Source: Erysipelotrichaceae bacterium
GTDB taxonomy: Bacteria; Bacillota_I; Bacilli_A; Erysipelotrichales; Erysipelotrichaceae
Assembly: GCA_030526485.1 (NCBI GenBank)
Contig: JAUNCS010000004.1
Coordinates: 1 to 64,000 of the forward strand
Direction: 5' to 3'
Length of the DNA stretch: 64,000 bases
Shown here: one piece after another, positions 16,403-26,274 of the stretch
How positions within the stretch are numbered: position 1 is the stretch's first letter
Layout of the letters: each line of letters opens with the position of its first letter
Program-made: the position numbers and the translations under genes
The notes under the pieces: model-generated
Told to the model about the DNA's origin: nothing
The model's database searches: none
What the model saw: the letters and a program-made list of their open reading frames with translations, nothing else

Positions 16403-18338
16403 TACTCAAATCGATCACGATAACTATACTTCGGCCGATATTCAAGTCTTAGAAGGCTTAGAGGCTGTAAGAAAAAGACCTGGTATGTATATCGGTACTA
16501 CTTCAGCTGCTGGTTTACATCACCTGGTATGGGAAATTATTGATAACTCAGTCGATGAAGCTTTAGCTGGTTACGCTCATCATATTGAAGTTTCAGTGGA
16601 TGAAAACGACATTGTTACAGTTAAGGATGATGGCCGTGGTATGCCGGTTGAAATTCACCCTAAGACAGGTAAGTCAACAGTCGAAACTATTTTCACTGTT
16701 CTACATGCCGGTGGTAAATTCGGTGGTGGTGCTTATAAAGTATCAGGTGGTCTGCATGGTGTAGGTGCCTCTGTAGTAAATGCCTTATCAACTATGCTGG
16801 AAGTTACCGTTTATAAGGATGGTAAGGTTTACCAGATGTCTTTTAAAGATGGTGGTAAGGTAGATAAGACTTTAACAGAAATTGGTACTTGTGATAAGGG
16901 CATTTCTGGTTCTACTGTCAGATTTAAGGCTGATGGTGAAATCTTTAAAGAAGGTACAGTATATAACTTCGAAACTTTATTTAACAGAATCCGTCAGATG
17001 GCTTTCTTAAATAAGGGTATTAAGTTATCTTTCAGCTGGAATAAAGAAGATGAACACAAGGGTACTCATGAATTCTTATATGAAGGTGGTATTAAACAGT
17101 ACGTTGAATTCTTGAATGAAAATGACGTTACTTTATTTAAAGATGTTTTATATTGTGAAGGTCAGGATGCTGAAACAGGTATTGCTGTTGAAGTAGCTTT
17201 ACAATATAACACTACTTATAACGATAAAACCTATTCTTTCTGTAATAATATCCTAACACCAGATGGTGGTATGCACCTTGATGGTTTCAGACAGACTCTA
17301 ACAAGAGTTATTAATGGTTACGCCAAGGATAAAAATATTATTAAGGAAAATGAAGAACAATTAAAACAGGATGACTTAAAGGAAGGTCTTGCTGCCATTG
17401 TTTCAGTTAAGCACCCAGATCCGCAATATGAAGGACAGACAAAGGGTAAACTGGGTAATGCGGAAGTAAGACCAGTAGTAAATAAAATCTTTGGTGATTA
17501 CTTAAAGCGTTTCTTATTAGAAAATCCGGATATTGCGAAAATCATTATTGAAAAGGCAAAATCAGCTTCTGAAGCTCGTTTAGCTGCTCAAAAGGCTAGA
17601 GAAACAGTTAGAAGAAAAGATGATTTTGGTTCTAGTAACTTACCTACTAAATTAAAGGATTGTGCATCAAGAGATGCCTCAATCTGTGAAATCTATATCG
17701 TCGAAGGTAATTCAGCCGGTGGTTCTGCCCAAATGGGTAGAGATTCTAACTTCCAGGCTGTACTTCCACTTAGAGGTAAAATCTTAAACGTTGAAAAGGC
17801 GAGAATGCACCGTATTTTAGATAATGCGGAAATCAGAATGATGATTCAGGCCTTCGGCTGTGGTTTTGGTGAAGAACTGGATATTTCTAAGCTTCGTTAT
17901 CACAAGATTGTAATCATGACCGATGCCGATGTCGATGGTCAACATATCGCAACACTGATGCTGACATTCTTATATCGTTACTTCAAACCATTAATTGAAG
18001 GTGGTTATGTCTATATTGCAATGCCACCTCTATATAAGATCTTTAAGGGTAAATCACAGTTTAGATACTGTTATTCAGATGAAGAACTTGAACTGGCAAA
18101 GAGAGACTTTGGTGATGATAAATATGATGTTCAGCGTTACAAAGGTCTTGGTGAAATGGACCCATCTCAGTTATGGGAAACAACTCTTGACCCAGAACAT
18201 CGTACTTTAAAACGTGTAACTATTGATGACGCGGTTGAAGCTGATCAGATCTTCTCTATGCTGATGGGTGATGAAGTTGAACCTCGTAAGAATTTCATTG
18301 TTACAAATGCTAACTTTGTTAAGAACTTGGATATTTAA
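16395..18338 (+). CDS. gyrB: DNA gyrase subunit B
   Basis: 647 residues from the ATG at 16395 (MSNTQIDHDNYTSAD), preceded by AAGGAGGGTGA; this start lies inside the last codons of recF. The GHKL ATPase domain has EIIDNSVDEALAG and DGRGMPV, then the glycine-rich lid GGKFGGGAYKVSGGLHGVG. The transducer domain follows. The Toprim domain has EGNSAGGSA and the DADVDGQH metal site. The C-terminus has QRYKGLGEM. With GyrA it introduces negative supercoils using ATP. Length is normal for Gram-positive GyrB. Confidence 0.99.
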   Translation: MSNTQIDHDNYTSADIQVLEGLEAVRKRPGMYIGTTSAAGLHHLVWEIIDNSVDEALAGYAHHIEVSVDENDIVTVKDDGRGMPVEIHPKTGKSTVETIFTVLHAGGKFGGGAYKVSGGLHGVGASVVNALSTMLEVTVYKDGKVYQMSFKDGGKVDKTLTEIGTCDKGISGSTVRFKADGEIFKEGTVYNFETLFNRIRQMAFLNKGIKLSFSWNKEDEHKGTHEFLYEGGIKQYVEFLNENDVTLFKDVLYCEGQDAETGIAVEVALQYNTTYNDKTYSFCNNILTPDGGMHLDGFRQTLTRVINGYAKDKNIIKENEEQLKQDDLKEGLAAIVSVKHPDPQYEGQTKGKLGNAEVRPVVNKIFGDYLKRFLLENPDIAKIIIEKAKSASEARLAAQKARETVRRKDDFGSSNLPTKLKDCASRDASICEIYIVEGNSAGGSAQMGRDSNFQAVLPLRGKILNVEKARMHRILDNAEIRMMIQAFGCGFGEELDISKLRYHKIVIMTDADVDGQHIATLMLTFLYRYFKPLIEGGYVYIAMPPLYKIFKGKSQFRYCYSDEELELAKRDFGDDKYDVQRYKGLGEMDPSQLWETTLDPEHRTLKRVTIDDAVEADQIFSMLMGDEVEPRKNFIVTNANFVKNLDI

Positions 18339-18356
18339 TAAGAAAGGAGTCACAAT

Positions 18357-20831
18357 ATGAATGAATTAGATAATCGATTCTTTAATCATGGAAATATTAA
18401 AGAAGTAAATATCTCTAATGAAATGAGAGATGACTTCTTATCTTATTCAATGTCGGTAATTATTGATAGAGCTCTACCTGATGTTAAGGATGGTATGAAA
18501 CCAGTACATCGTAGAGTTGTCTGGGCAATGTATGATGCTGGCTTTACTCCAGAAAAACCACATGTAAAATCAGCAAACATTGTCGGTGAAGTTATGGGTA
18601 AGTACCACCCACATGGTGATACTGCTATCTATGACACTATGGTAAGAATGGCTCAGCCATTCTCATACCGTTATCCATTAGTAGATGGTCATGGTAACTT
18701 TGGTTCACTTGATGGCGATGGTGCAGCGGCAATGCGTTATACCGAAGCTAGAATGTCAAAGATTTCTATGGAACTGGTTGCGGATATCAAGAAAAATACT
18801 ATTGATTTTAGAGATAACTATGATGCCAGACATAAGGAACCAGTTACACTACCTGCAAGATTCCCTAACTTATTAGTTAATGGTTCAATGGGTATTGCAG
18901 TTGGTATGGCTACTAATATGCCAACTCATAACTTAAGAGAAACTATTAATGCGATTATTGCGGTTATGGATAATCCGGATATTTCTGTTAATGAATTGAT
19001 GGATATTATTCCAGGTCCAGACTTCCCAACTGGTGGTTATATCGTAGGCAGATCTGGTATTAGACAGGCTTATGAAACTGGTCGTGGTTCAATTATCATG
19101 CGTTCTAAGGTTGATATTGAATCAATGCCTAATGGTAAGTCGAAATTAATCATCAAGGAAATTCCATATCTGGTAAATAAACTAATGATGTATGAAAAGA
19201 TACATGATTTAGTTAAGGATAAGGTAATTGAAGGTGTAACTGATATGAAGGATCTATCAAATGATAGAAATGGTATCAGAATAGAAATCGAACTTAAAAA
19301 AGATGTTCAGCCAGAAGTTATCTTAAATCAGTTATATAAATTAACTCCTGTCCAGTCTTCTTTTGGTGTAAATAATAATGTTTTAGTAAATAACGTACCT
19401 ATGTTACTGTCACTAAAACAGATTATTTCTTATTATGTTGACCATCAGATTGATGTAATCAGAAGAAGAACACGGTTTATCTTAAATGAAGATGAAGCTA
19501 GAGCTCATATCTTAGAGGGCTTAAAGATTGCCTTAGATAATATTGATAGAATTGTTGAAATTATCAAGACTTCTAAGGATGATCCAATGGCTCTATCTCG
19601 ATTAAATGAAGAATTTGGTATTGATGATAAGCAGGGTGATGCAATTTTATCAATGCAGCTTAGAAGATTAACAGGTCTGTCTTATGAAAAGATTGTTAAT
19701 GAATTAAATGAATTATATGCAGAAATTGCTGATTTAAAAGATATTTTAGCTAATCATTCACGTGTAATTCAGTTAATTAAAGATGAATTAACAGTTATCA
19801 GAGATAAGTTTGGTGATGATCGTCGTACTGAAATTATTGATGGTGAAGTAGATATGGAAGATGAAGACCTAATTCCTGAAGAAAATATTATTGTTTCACT
19901 ATCTTCTAATGGTTATATTAAACGTTTACCAGTAAATACTTATCGTACACAGAATAGAGGTGGACGTGGTATTAAGGGTATGAGTTTAAATGAAGATGAT
20001 ATTGTAGATCAGAATATTACAATGTCTACTCATGACCACTTATTATTATTTACTAATAAGGGCAAGGTATATCGCATTAAGGGTTATAAGGTTCCAGAAT
20101 CTGGTAGAAATTCTAAGGGTATTCCGGTAATCAATATTATTAATATTGAAAAAGAAGAAAAGGTTAAGGCTTTAGTTCCTATTAATAAGGAATGGGAAGC
20201 TGGTGGCTACTTATTCTTTGTAACTAAACGAGGTCTATGTAAGAGGGTTGAAGCCAGTGAATTTGATTCAATCAGACAGACTGGTAAGATTGCTATCTCA
20301 ATGAAAGAAGATGATGAACTGGTAGCTGTTAAGCCAACTAATGGCAATGATGAAATTATCATTGGTGCAGCTAATGGTAAGGCAGTAAGATTTGATGAAA
20401 GAGGTGTCAGATCAATGGGTCGTACCGCTACTGGTGTTAGAGGTATGAATGTTGATGACTCTGAAGTTATCGGCTGCTGTACAAGTACTGAAGGTCAGAT
20501 GATTTTCGTAGTATCTAAGAATGGTTACGGTAAAAAGACTGATATCAATGAATATCGTGTAACTCAAAGAGGTACTAAGGGTGTTAAGACTATTAATATC
20601 AACGAAAAGAATGGTGATTTAGTAGCTCTTAAGGCAGTAAATGGTGATGAGGATGCCTTAATCATGAGAAATGATGGTGTCATCATCAGAATTCACCTGG
20701 ATAAGGTTTCTACATTAGGTCGTGCAACTCAGGGTGTAAGACTAATGAAGGCTGAAGAGGGTACATATGTAACAACCGTTACAATGATGGAACACTCTGA
20801 TGGTGAAGAAGAAAACAATACAGAAGAATAA
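18357..20831 (+). CDS. gyrA: DNA gyrase subunit A
   Basis: 824 residues. The winged-helix domain carries the catalytic Tyr in [12 protein letters not shown]. The quinolone-resistance region [17 protein letters not shown] has a Thr where E. coli has Ser83, and Asp-equivalent Tyr-Asp follows. A coiled-coil tower is at about 370-460. The C-terminal beta-pinwheel begins near 505, and its GyrA box is [11 protein letters not shown]. It lies 18 bases after gyrB with its own GAAAGGAG site. The C-terminus ends in an acidic tail (about 815-824). Confidence 0.99.
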   Translation: MNELDNRFFNHGNIKEVNISNEMRDDFLSYSMSVIIDRALPDVKDGMKPVHRRVVWAMYDAGFTPEKPHVKSANIVGEVMGKYHPHGDTAIYDTMVRMAQPFSYRYPLVDGHGNFGSLDGDGAAAMRYTEARMSKISMELVADIKKNTIDFRDNYDARHKEPVTLPARFPNLLVNGSMGIAVGMATNMPTHNLRETINAIIAVMDNPDISVNELMDIIPGPDFPTGGYIVGRSGIRQAYETGRGSIIMRSKVDIESMPNGKSKLIIKEIPYLVNKLMMYEKIHDLVKDKVIEGVTDMKDLSNDRNGIRIEIELKKDVQPEVILNQLYKLTPVQSSFGVNNNVLVNNVPMLLSLKQIISYYVDHQIDVIRRRTRFILNEDEARAHILEGLKIALDNIDRIVEIIKTSKDDPMALSRLNEEFGIDDKQGDAILSMQLRRLTGLSYEKIVNELNELYAEIADLKDILANHSRVIQLIKDELTVIRDKFGDDRRTEIIDGEVDMEDEDLIPEENIIVSLSSNGYIKRLPVNTYRTQNRGGRGIKGMSLNEDDIVDQNITMSTHDHLLLFTNKGKVYRIKGYKVPESGRNSKGIPVINIINIEKEEKVKALVPINKEWEAGGYLFFVTKRGLCKRVEASEFDSIRQTGKIAISMKEDDELVAVKPTNGNDEIIIGAANGKAVRFDERGVRSMGRTATGVRGMNVDDSEVIGCCTSTEGQMIFVVSKNGYGKKTDINEYRVTQRGTKGVKTININEKNGDLVALKAVNGDEDALIMRNDGVIIRIHLDKVSTLGRATQGVRLMKAEEGTYVTTVTMMEHSDGEEENNTEE

Positions 20832-20834
20832 TTT

Positions 20835-20872
20835 AAAAACAGCTATTACCTAATTGGTAGTAGCTGTTTTCA
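20835..20872. terminator. shared terminator of gyrA and the convergent hydrolase gene
   Basis: AAAACAGCTATTACC and GGTAGTAGCTGTTTT form a 12-bp stem with a TAATT loop, with T-runs on both strands. The hydrolase stop codon lies inside the stem. Confidence 0.85.
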
Positions 20873-21560
20873 TATAGTCATTAATTAATTTAGCGGTAAT
20901 TTCAATCTGTTCGTTTTCTTTTAAAGTGGATTTATTATCACCATCCTGGAAACCGTAGTCACCAAAGTCAGAATGATTGCCACCTTCTATAATCTTATAA
21001 ATAGTATTTTTAGGTAAATTAATCTTAGCTTCTTCCTGTTTCTTTAAATTAAGTACACCATCCAGTTCACCAGTAATACTTAAGACATTAATATTTAAAT
21101 CAGATATATCTTTAGAAGAATAGGAAGCTAATAATATCAGGGCATCAATATTTTCATCAACAACCATTGAAGCTACTGTGCCGCCAAGTGAGTGTCCCAT
21201 TAAATAATAAGATTTATAATCTTTTAAATATTTCTTATAAGCATTGGTATCAGCCAGCATAAAGTTTAATAGTGGATCAATTATTACTGTAGAATAACCA
21301 TACTTAGTCAATTCTATTGCCAGGGGAATATATGCTTCATTCTCTACCTTACAGCCTGGATACATGATAATTAAAGTATCATTATTATTGCTTTTTACCC
21401 AAGTTTCTTCCTTATTAATATATATAGTATATAAATCAGTACTTTGATATGTATTATTTACAGCTTCATAATAGGAAGAAAAATAGAAGATACAGATAGA
21501 ACTTATTATTAATATAAAGGCTAAAAAACCTAATATTATATTTTTAAATATTTTTTTCAT
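20850..21560 (-). CDS. membrane-anchored alpha/beta hydrolase
   Basis: 236 residues. One N-terminal transmembrane helix (about 7-29) is followed by an outward alpha/beta hydrolase domain. Visible triad parts are Ser in GHSLGG (about 143-148), Asp in SITGELDGVL, and His in EGGNHSDFGDYG. The family includes esterases, lipases and peptidases; the substrate is unknown. The ATG has no ribosome binding site and a TATAAT ends seven bases upstream, so the mRNA is probably leaderless. It converges on gyrA. Confidence 0.8.
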   Translation of the reverse strand: MKKIFKNIILGFLAFILIISSICIFYFSSYYEAVNNTYQSTDLYTIYINKEETWVKSNNNDTLIIMYPGCKVENEAYIPLAIELTKYGYSTVIIDPLLNFMLADTNAYKKYLKDYKSYYLMGHSLGGTVASMVVDENIDALILLASYSSKDISDLNINVLSITGELDGVLNLKKQEEAKINLPKNTIYKIIEGGNHSDFGDYGFQDGDNKSTLKENEQIEITAKLINDYMKTATTN

Positions 21561-21567
21561 ATGAAAT

Positions 21568-21573
21568 ATTATA
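21568..21573 (-). promoter_or_regulatory. -10 box of the hydrolase gene (leaderless type)
   Basis: A minus-strand TATAAT with seven bases to the ATG. Upstream TTACATTAATTT resembles the sequence before the Nudix -10 box. Confidence 0.6.
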
Positions 21574-21639
21574 TATGAAATTAATGTAATATAAATGGTT
21601 ACATCAAAATAAGTGTCTATATAATAAAATATATGTTAT

Positions 21640-21835
21640 TATGAATTTGCTTATTAAGGACTATAGTAGGATATTTTTCTAAAGAGAGATAACGGTTGGT
21701 GCAAGTTATTGAAAGATACTTATGAATCTACCTTATAGCTGATTTAACAAATCACGTGTTACTCGCGTTAAGAGAAAGAGAGAAAATCAAAGGTGGTACC
21801 GCGCACATGCGCCCTTGGGCTACCTTTTTTATTTT
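21640..21835 (+). promoter_or_regulatory. T-box riboswitch leader of serS
   Basis: The T-box core AAAGGTGGTACCGCG is at 21789-21803. A terminator stem ends in GGGCTACC and TTTTTT (to about 21831), just before serS. Stem I shows AGAGAG, a GGTTGGTG distal loop closed by ATAAC/GTTAT, and a specifier loop with GAATCTACC, giving TCT (Ser) at 21727-21729. The leader start is uncertain: TATAAT at 21620-21625 or TGTTATTAT near 21634-21642 could be the -10. Confidence 0.92.
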
Positions 21836-21849
21836 GTAAAGGAGACAAT

Positions 21850-23133
21850 ATGATTGATATTAAATTAATTAGAGAAAATCCTGAATTAGTAAAAGAAAAT
21901 ATCAAAAAGAAATTCCAGGATGAAAAACTTCCACTAGTTGATGAAGTAAAAAAACTAGATGAAGAATATCGTGCTTTAAGAGTTAAGGCTGATGATTTAA
22001 GAGCTCAGAAAAACGCTGCTTCAAAAGAAATTGGTAACTTAATGAAGCAGGGTTTAAAAGAAGAAGCTGAAAAAGCAAAACAGGCGGTTAAAGAATTAGG
22101 CGAAGAAATTCTTAAGTGTGAAGAAGAAGAACCTGTTTATGAAGAAAAGATTAAGAACATCATGATGATGATTCCTAACTTACTAGATCCATCTGTACCT
22201 ATTGGTAAAGATGATTCTGAAAACGTAGAAGTTGAAAGATTTGGTGAAGCAAAGGTTCCTGCCTATGAAATTCCTCACCACGCTGATATCTTAGCTAAGG
22301 TTAAGGGTTTAGATAAGGAATCTGCTGGTAGAACATCAGGTGAAGGTTTCTATTACTTATTAGGTGATATTGCAAGACTTCATGAAGCTATGATTGCTTA
22401 TGCTAGAGACTATATGATTTCTAAGGGCTTCACTTATGCGATTCCGCCATTCATGATTCACTCATCAGTAGTAACTGGTGTTATGTCTTTCCCAGAAATG
22501 GAAGCTATGATGTATAAGATTGAAGGTGAAGATTTATACCTAATCGGTACTTCTGAACATTCAATGATTGGTAAATTCCAGGGTCAGATGTTAAAGAAAG
22601 AAGAACTTCCAGTAAGAATGACTTCTTATTCTCCATGTTTCCGTAAGGAAGGTGGCAGCCACGGTCTTGAAGAAAGAGGTCTATACCGTGTTCACCAGTT
22701 TGAAAAACAGGAGATGGTAGTATTATGTGAACCTGAAGATTCAATGAAATACTATGAAGATATGTGGAGATATACTGTTGAAGTATTTAGAAATATGGAT
22801 GTTCCAGTAAGACAGTTAGAATGCTGCTCAGGTGACCTAGCTGACTTAAAGGTTAAATCTTGTGATATTGAAGCTTGGTCTCCAAGACAGGGTAAGTACT
22901 TCGAAGTTGGTTCTTGTTCAAACTTAGGTGATGCTCAGGCTAGAAGACTTGGTATCAGAGTTAAGGGTGAAAAGGGTAACTACTTCTTACATACTTTAAA
23001 CAATACAGTATTAGCTACTCCAAGAGGTATGATTGCTTTAATTGAAAATAACTACAATGAAGACGGTAGTATTTCAATTCCTAAGGTATTACAGCCTTAC
23101 ATGGGTGGTTTAGAAAAAATTACAGCTAAATAA
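21850..23133 (+). CDS. serS: seryl-tRNA synthetase
   Basis: 427 residues from the ATG at 21850 (MIDIKLIRENPELVKEN) with AAAGGAGAC upstream. An N-terminal antiparallel coiled coil (about 27-100) contacts the long variable arm of tRNA-Ser. The class II core has motif 2 (SPCFRKEGGSHGLEERGLYRVHQFEK) and motif 3 (NNTVLATPRGMIALIENN). Normal length. It is controlled by the T-box just upstream. Its stop codon touches the first parS palindrome. Confidence 0.98.
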   Translation: MIDIKLIRENPELVKENIKKKFQDEKLPLVDEVKKLDEEYRALRVKADDLRAQKNAASKEIGNLMKQGLKEEAEKAKQAVKELGEEILKCEEEEPVYEEKIKNIMMMIPNLLDPSVPIGKDDSENVEVERFGEAKVPAYEIPHHADILAKVKGLDKESAGRTSGEGFYYLLGDIARLHEAMIAYARDYMISKGFTYAIPPFMIHSSVVTGVMSFPEMEAMMYKIEGEDLYLIGTSEHSMIGKFQGQMLKKEELPVRMTSYSPCFRKEGGSHGLEERGLYRVHQFEKQEMVVLCEPEDSMKYYEDMWRYTVEVFRNMDVPVRQLECCSGDLADLKVKSCDIEAWSPRQGKYFEVGSCSNLGDAQARRLGIRVKGEKGNYFLHTLNNTVLATPRGMIALIENNYNEDGSISIPKVLQPYMGGLEKITAK

Positions 23134-23168
23134 GTAAAAGAATGTTCCACGTGGAACATTCTTTTACT
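23133..23168. other. parS: parS site inside a 36-bp perfect palindrome
   Basis: The 16-bp TGTTCCACGTGGAACA (23143-23158) differs from the Bacillus parS consensus only by symmetric T-to-C/A-to-G changes. It would bind ParB (Spo0J). Flanking bases extend the symmetry to 36 bp, beginning at the last base of the serS stop and ending with TTCTTTTACT. The RNA could therefore also fold as a serS terminator, though the T-run is interrupted. Confidence 0.85.
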
Positions 23169-23202
23169 AAAATAAGATAAAAATATAAAATATTAATGTA
23201 AT

Positions 23203-23220
23203 TTGTTCCACGTGGAACAA
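23203..23220. other. parS: second parS site
   Basis: TTGTTCCACGTGGAACAA contains the same 16-bp core as the first site, 61 bp away centre to centre. Both are about 11 kb from oriC, the usual neighbourhood for ParB loading. Confidence 0.85.
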
Positions 23221-23233
23221 TATGAGGTACAAA

Positions 23234-23899
23234 ATGATAAAAGCAGCAATATTTGATTTTAATGGGACATTAATCAATGATGATGATTTGAACTATAAAT
23301 CATGGAAAAAGACCTATGAAATGATATTAGGCACTGAAGAAGGCTTTAAAGATGTGGTGAATGAGATTCTAAGTGTTAAGAACGATATTAACATCAAGAA
23401 ACTATTCGCAATGAAAGGTATTGAAGCAGATCGTCAGATGATGGATGAGTGGAGTCATCAGAAAGAAACTTTCTATCACGAAATAACATTAGAAGAAAAG
23501 AGAGACCAGTTAATAGAAGGTGCTGAAGAACTATTAAATTATTTAAAAGAAAATAATATTCCAGTAATGATGGCGACAGCTTCAATTAAATATAATGTCG
23601 ATTTCTACTTTGACGTCTATAAACTTGATAAATGGTTTAATAAAGATACTATCGTCTATGATGATTTATCTTATGCTGATAAAAAAGAAATGTATCTGGA
23701 AGCACTAAGAAGATTAAATCTAAGTGGAGAAGATGTAATTTTATTTGATGATTCTCATCACAGTTTAACAAATGGTATTAAGGCAGGTATCAAAACGGTA
23801 GTACGTTTAAATCCAATGCATAAGCCAAAAATGGCTAATCCAGAGATAAAACAGGAAATTAGTAATTTTAAGGAACTAGATTATTCCATTTTTAAGTAA
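23234..23899 (+). CDS. HAD-superfamily hydrolase with DFNGT motif
   Basis: 221 residues from the ATG at 23234; GAGG lies 6 bases before it, while the ATG at 23222 has no site. Motif I is FDFNGTLIND, so the usual second Asp (general acid/base) is Asn. Motif II is MMATAS, and motif IV is VILFDDSHHSL. A beta-phosphoglucomutase-like helical cap lies at about 20-90. The Asp-to-Asn change also occurs in a Bacillota HAD subfamily, so it need not mean loss of activity. The second parS overlaps its 5' leader. Confidence 0.8.
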   Translation: MIKAAIFDFNGTLINDDDLNYKSWKKTYEMILGTEEGFKDVVNEILSVKNDINIKKLFAMKGIEADRQMMDEWSHQKETFYHEITLEEKRDQLIEGAEELLNYLKENNIPVMMATASIKYNVDFYFDVYKLDKWFNKDTIVYDDLSYADKKEMYLEALRRLNLSGEDVILFDDSHHSLTNGIKAGIKTVVRLNPMHKPKMANPEIKQEISNFKELDYSIFK

Positions 23900-23903
23900 A
23901 ACT

Positions 23904-23911
23904 GATATAAT
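23904..23911 (+). promoter_or_regulatory. extended -10 promoter of the SRP RNA gene
   Basis: The segment at 23903-23911 is TGATATAAT, an extended -10. It places the start of transcription at about 23917-23919, the first base of the SRP RNA. Confidence 0.7.
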
Positions 23912-23916
23912 ACTAA

Positions 23917-23990
23917 TGCGCAATAGTTATGTACTAACTTGGTCAGGACAGGAATGTAGCAGCCATACGAACCTCTATCTATGTGCGCTT
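23917..23990 (+). ncRNA. ffs: signal recognition particle RNA, short (4.5S-like) form
   Basis: The conserved apical domain GGTCAGGACAGGAATGTAGC, with AGCC after it (23941-23964), contains the GGAA-type tetraloop region and the internal loops bound by Ffh. The ends pair (TGCGCA / TGTGCGC) and a run of seven T follows. At roughly 72-75 nt there is no room for an Alu domain, so this is the short form. It lies directly before tadA, as in the Bacillus scr-tadA-dnaX neighbourhood. Confidence 0.92.
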
Positions 23991-24008
23991 TTTTTATATA
24001 ATAAATGT

Positions 24009-24470
24009 ATGTATGAAGATAAGTATATGGCGTTAGCTATAAAAGAGGCTCTAAAAGCATACCAGGAAGACGAAGTTCCGATTGGCTGTGTAATTGTTAA
24101 AGAGGGTAAGGTTTTGGCTAAGGCCCATAATAATAAAGTTAAAAAGAATGATGCGACTGCTCATTCAGAAATAGAATGTATAAAAAAAGCCAGTAAAAAA
24201 TTAAAAAACTGGCATTTAGATGATTGTGATATGTACGTAACCCTGGAACCATGTCTAATGTGTACTGGGGGAATAATTAATTCACGTATCAAAAATGTAT
24301 ATTTTGCTGCCAGAGACCCAAAGGGTGGAGCTTTGGAAAGCAATCTAAAGATAAATGAAGTAAAGGGATTAAATCATTATCCCAACTTTGAATTTGTAGA
24401 AAATATGGAATATATCTATGTTTTGAAACAGTTTTTTAAGGAAAAGCGTAAGAAAGGTACTTTGATATAA
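24009..24470 (+). CDS. tadA: tRNA-specific adenosine deaminase TadA
   Basis: 153 residues from the ATG at 24009 (MYEDKYMALAIKEAL). It deaminates A34 to inosine in tRNA-Arg(ACG). The zinc site is His in AHSEIE (HSE rather than the usual HAE) and Cys pair PCLMC at about 78-82. The open frame extends upstream through the SRP RNA and is rejected as coding. TATAAT (23997-24002) ends six bases before the ATG and there is no ribosome binding site, so a leaderless mRNA is likely. Confidence 0.93.
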   Translation: MYEDKYMALAIKEALKAYQEDEVPIGCVIVKEGKVLAKAHNNKVKKNDATAHSEIECIKKASKKLKNWHLDDCDMYVTLEPCLMCTGGIINSRIKNVYFAARDPKGGALESNLKINEVKGLNHYPNFEFVENMEYIYVLKQFFKEKRKKGTLI

Positions 24471-24477
24471 TATTTGC

Positions 24478-26274
24478 ATGAGTTATCAGGTTTTATATAG
24501 AACATATCGTCCAAAAAGATTTGAAGAAGTAGTTGGACAGGAATATATCATCAAAACATTAAAAAATGCGATTAAACTGAATAAGATTGCTCACGCATAT
24601 CTTTTTGCTGGTCCTAGAGGTACAGGTAAGACAACAATTGCCAAATTATTTGCCAAAGCTATCAATTGTGAATCTTTTAAAGAAGAAGCCTGTGATGAAT
24701 GCGACAGCTGCAAGGCTTTTAAAGAAAACATGCACCCAGATATCGTAGAACTGGATGCTGCCAGCAATAATGGTGTTGATAATATCCGTGAAATCATTGA
24801 TCAGGTATCTTATGCACCAATGCTTGGTAAATATAAGGTATATATTATCGATGAAGTACATATGCTAAGTTCTTCAGCTTTTAATGCATTATTAAAGACA
24901 TTGGAAGAACCACCAGCACATGTAGTATTTATTTTAGCTACAACTGATCCACAAAAGATTATTCCAACTGTTCTATCTAGATGCCAAAGATATAATTTCT
25001 CAAAGATAGCTAATTTCAATATTAAAAAGAAATTAAAAGAAGTCTTAGAGAGTGAAAAGATTAATTATGAAGATAAGGCCTTAGATGAAGTGGCTGTTCT
25101 GGCTGAAGGTGGTATGCGTGATGCCTTATCACTATTGGAACAGATTCTTTCTTACAATAATGAAGGCGTATATCTGGAGGATATTCAAAAGATCTTTGGT
25201 TTATCTTCTAATGAAGAAAAAGTTAAATTATTATTAAATATTCATAATAAGAATATTTCTGAAGTTATCAGTACTTTAAGAGATATGTATCAGATTGGTA
25301 TTGATACCAAGAGACTGGCTGTTGATCTACTGGAAATCATTAAGGAAGCACTTATTTATTCAGATAATGCTGAAGAAAAGCTTTTAAGAAGAATTAATAA
25401 GCTTGAAGCTATGGAAATTTTAGATCATATCAGCGTTAAGACATTATTGAGTGATGCGAACAATCTTGAAGAATTAATCTATAAGACACGTGCTAATCAT
25501 AACTTCTTAAATTATCTTGAATTATGTTTTATCAAGATGGCTGGTATCAGAGAAGAAAATACTGTTGTAAGAGAAAATATAAGGGTTGAAGCCAAATCTG
25601 AATCAGTTAAACCTGTAGAAGAAGTAAAAACATTAGAACCTGTAAAACCTGTTGAAGAGGTAAAAGAAGAAGTTCGGCCTGAACCTGTACAAGAAGAGGT
25701 AAAACCAACACCTGTTGAAAAAGTAGAGGAAAAGACCGAACAGGAAAGTATTGTTGAAAAGACAGTAGAAAAGGTGATTAAGGAAGAATTCCCTGTTGAG
25801 GAAGAAGAAAAAGAAGTAGTTGAAGAAGTGGATTTAAATTACTTAGCTACTTTACTTTTAACTGCCAGCAAGGATGAAAAGATTAATGATGCGATTATTT
25901 ATAATAAACTGGAACTTTATAAGTATGAGCCAGATAATCGTAAATTCTATGAATTATTAAATAATACCGAATTATTTGCCAGTGGTCATGACGCAATTAT
26001 TATTGTTGCTGATCACATGCGTGCTAATAATATCAATTCCAAGGAAACCAAGAATGCCTTGTATAATTTCCTGGTAACAGAACATGGAATTGATAAGGTA
26101 GTCTTTGCGATTGAAGAAAAAGACAAGATGAAACTGGTAAGTATTTATAAACAACTTATCAGAGACAGAAGTCAGGTGAGTCCTGGTACAGTAGTGAAAC
26201 CAGAAATCGTTAAAGAAAAAACTAAAGAAGAAAAGTTAAGAGAAATGTTCTCTAACGTGAGAGTAGAAGAGTAA
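24478..26274 (+). CDS. dnaX: DNA polymerase III subunit gamma/tau
   Basis: 598 residues. Clamp-loader ATPase: Walker A GPRGTGKTT (about 45-53), zinc-binding CDECDSC with an upstream Cys at about 64-79, Walker B YIIDEVHML, and sensor ATTDPQKI. Domain III ends near 355. Residues about 370-455 are a low-complexity Glu/Val/Pro/Lys linker (repeats of PVEEVK). A folded C-terminal domain at about 460-598 should bind the polymerase. The ATG follows TATAAT (24466-24471) by six bases, and that -10 overlaps the tadA stop, so dnaX probably has its own leaderless mRNA. recR overlaps the 3' end. Confidence 0.97.
   Translation: MSYQVLYRTYRPKRFEEVVGQEYIIKTLKNAIKLNKIAHAYLFAGPRGTGKTTIAKLFAKAINCESFKEEACDECDSCKAFKENMHPDIVELDAASNNGVDNIREIIDQVSYAPMLGKYKVYIIDEVHMLSSSAFNALLKTLEEPPAHVVFILATTDPQKIIPTVLSRCQRYNFSKIANFNIKKKLKEVLESEKINYEDKALDEVAVLAEGGMRDALSLLEQILSYNNEGVYLEDIQKIFGLSSNEEKVKLLLNIHNKNISEVISTLRDMYQIGIDTKRLAVDLLEIIKEALIYSDNAEEKLLRRINKLEAMEILDHISVKTLLSDANNLEELIYKTRANHNFLNYLELCFIKMAGIREENTVVRENIRVEAKSESVKPVEEVKTLEPVKPVEEVKEEVRPEPVQEEVKPTPVEKVEEKTEQESIVEKTVEKVIKEEFPVEEEEKEVVEEVDLNYLATLLLTASKDEKINDAIIYNKLELYKYEPDNRKFYELLNNTELFASGHDAIIIVADHMRANNINSKETKNALYNFLVTEHGIDKVVFAIEEKDKMKLVSIYKQLIRDRSQVSPGTVVKPEIVKEKTKEEKLREMFSNVRVEE

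Noticed and set aside
21740-21760. CACGTG near 21751 as a third parS site
   Set aside because: Its flanks do not match the parS arms, and it lies in the serS T-box leader, where RNA structure explains it.
22505-22744. Minus-strand open frame inside serS and similar long antisense frames in lysS, opp and pts genes
   Set aside because: They are antisense shadows of strongly conserved genes, with no ribosome binding site and no recognisable protein.
23916-24008. In-frame extension of tadA upstream to 23916
   Set aside because: It runs through the SRP RNA gene and its terminator; the protein start at 24009 matches TadA length and follows a -10 box by six bases.
25590-25840. Repeat of acidic PVEEVK units in dnaX as a separate gene or repeat element
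   Set aside because: It is an in-frame low-complexity linker between the ATPase and C-terminal domains, common in DnaX proteins.
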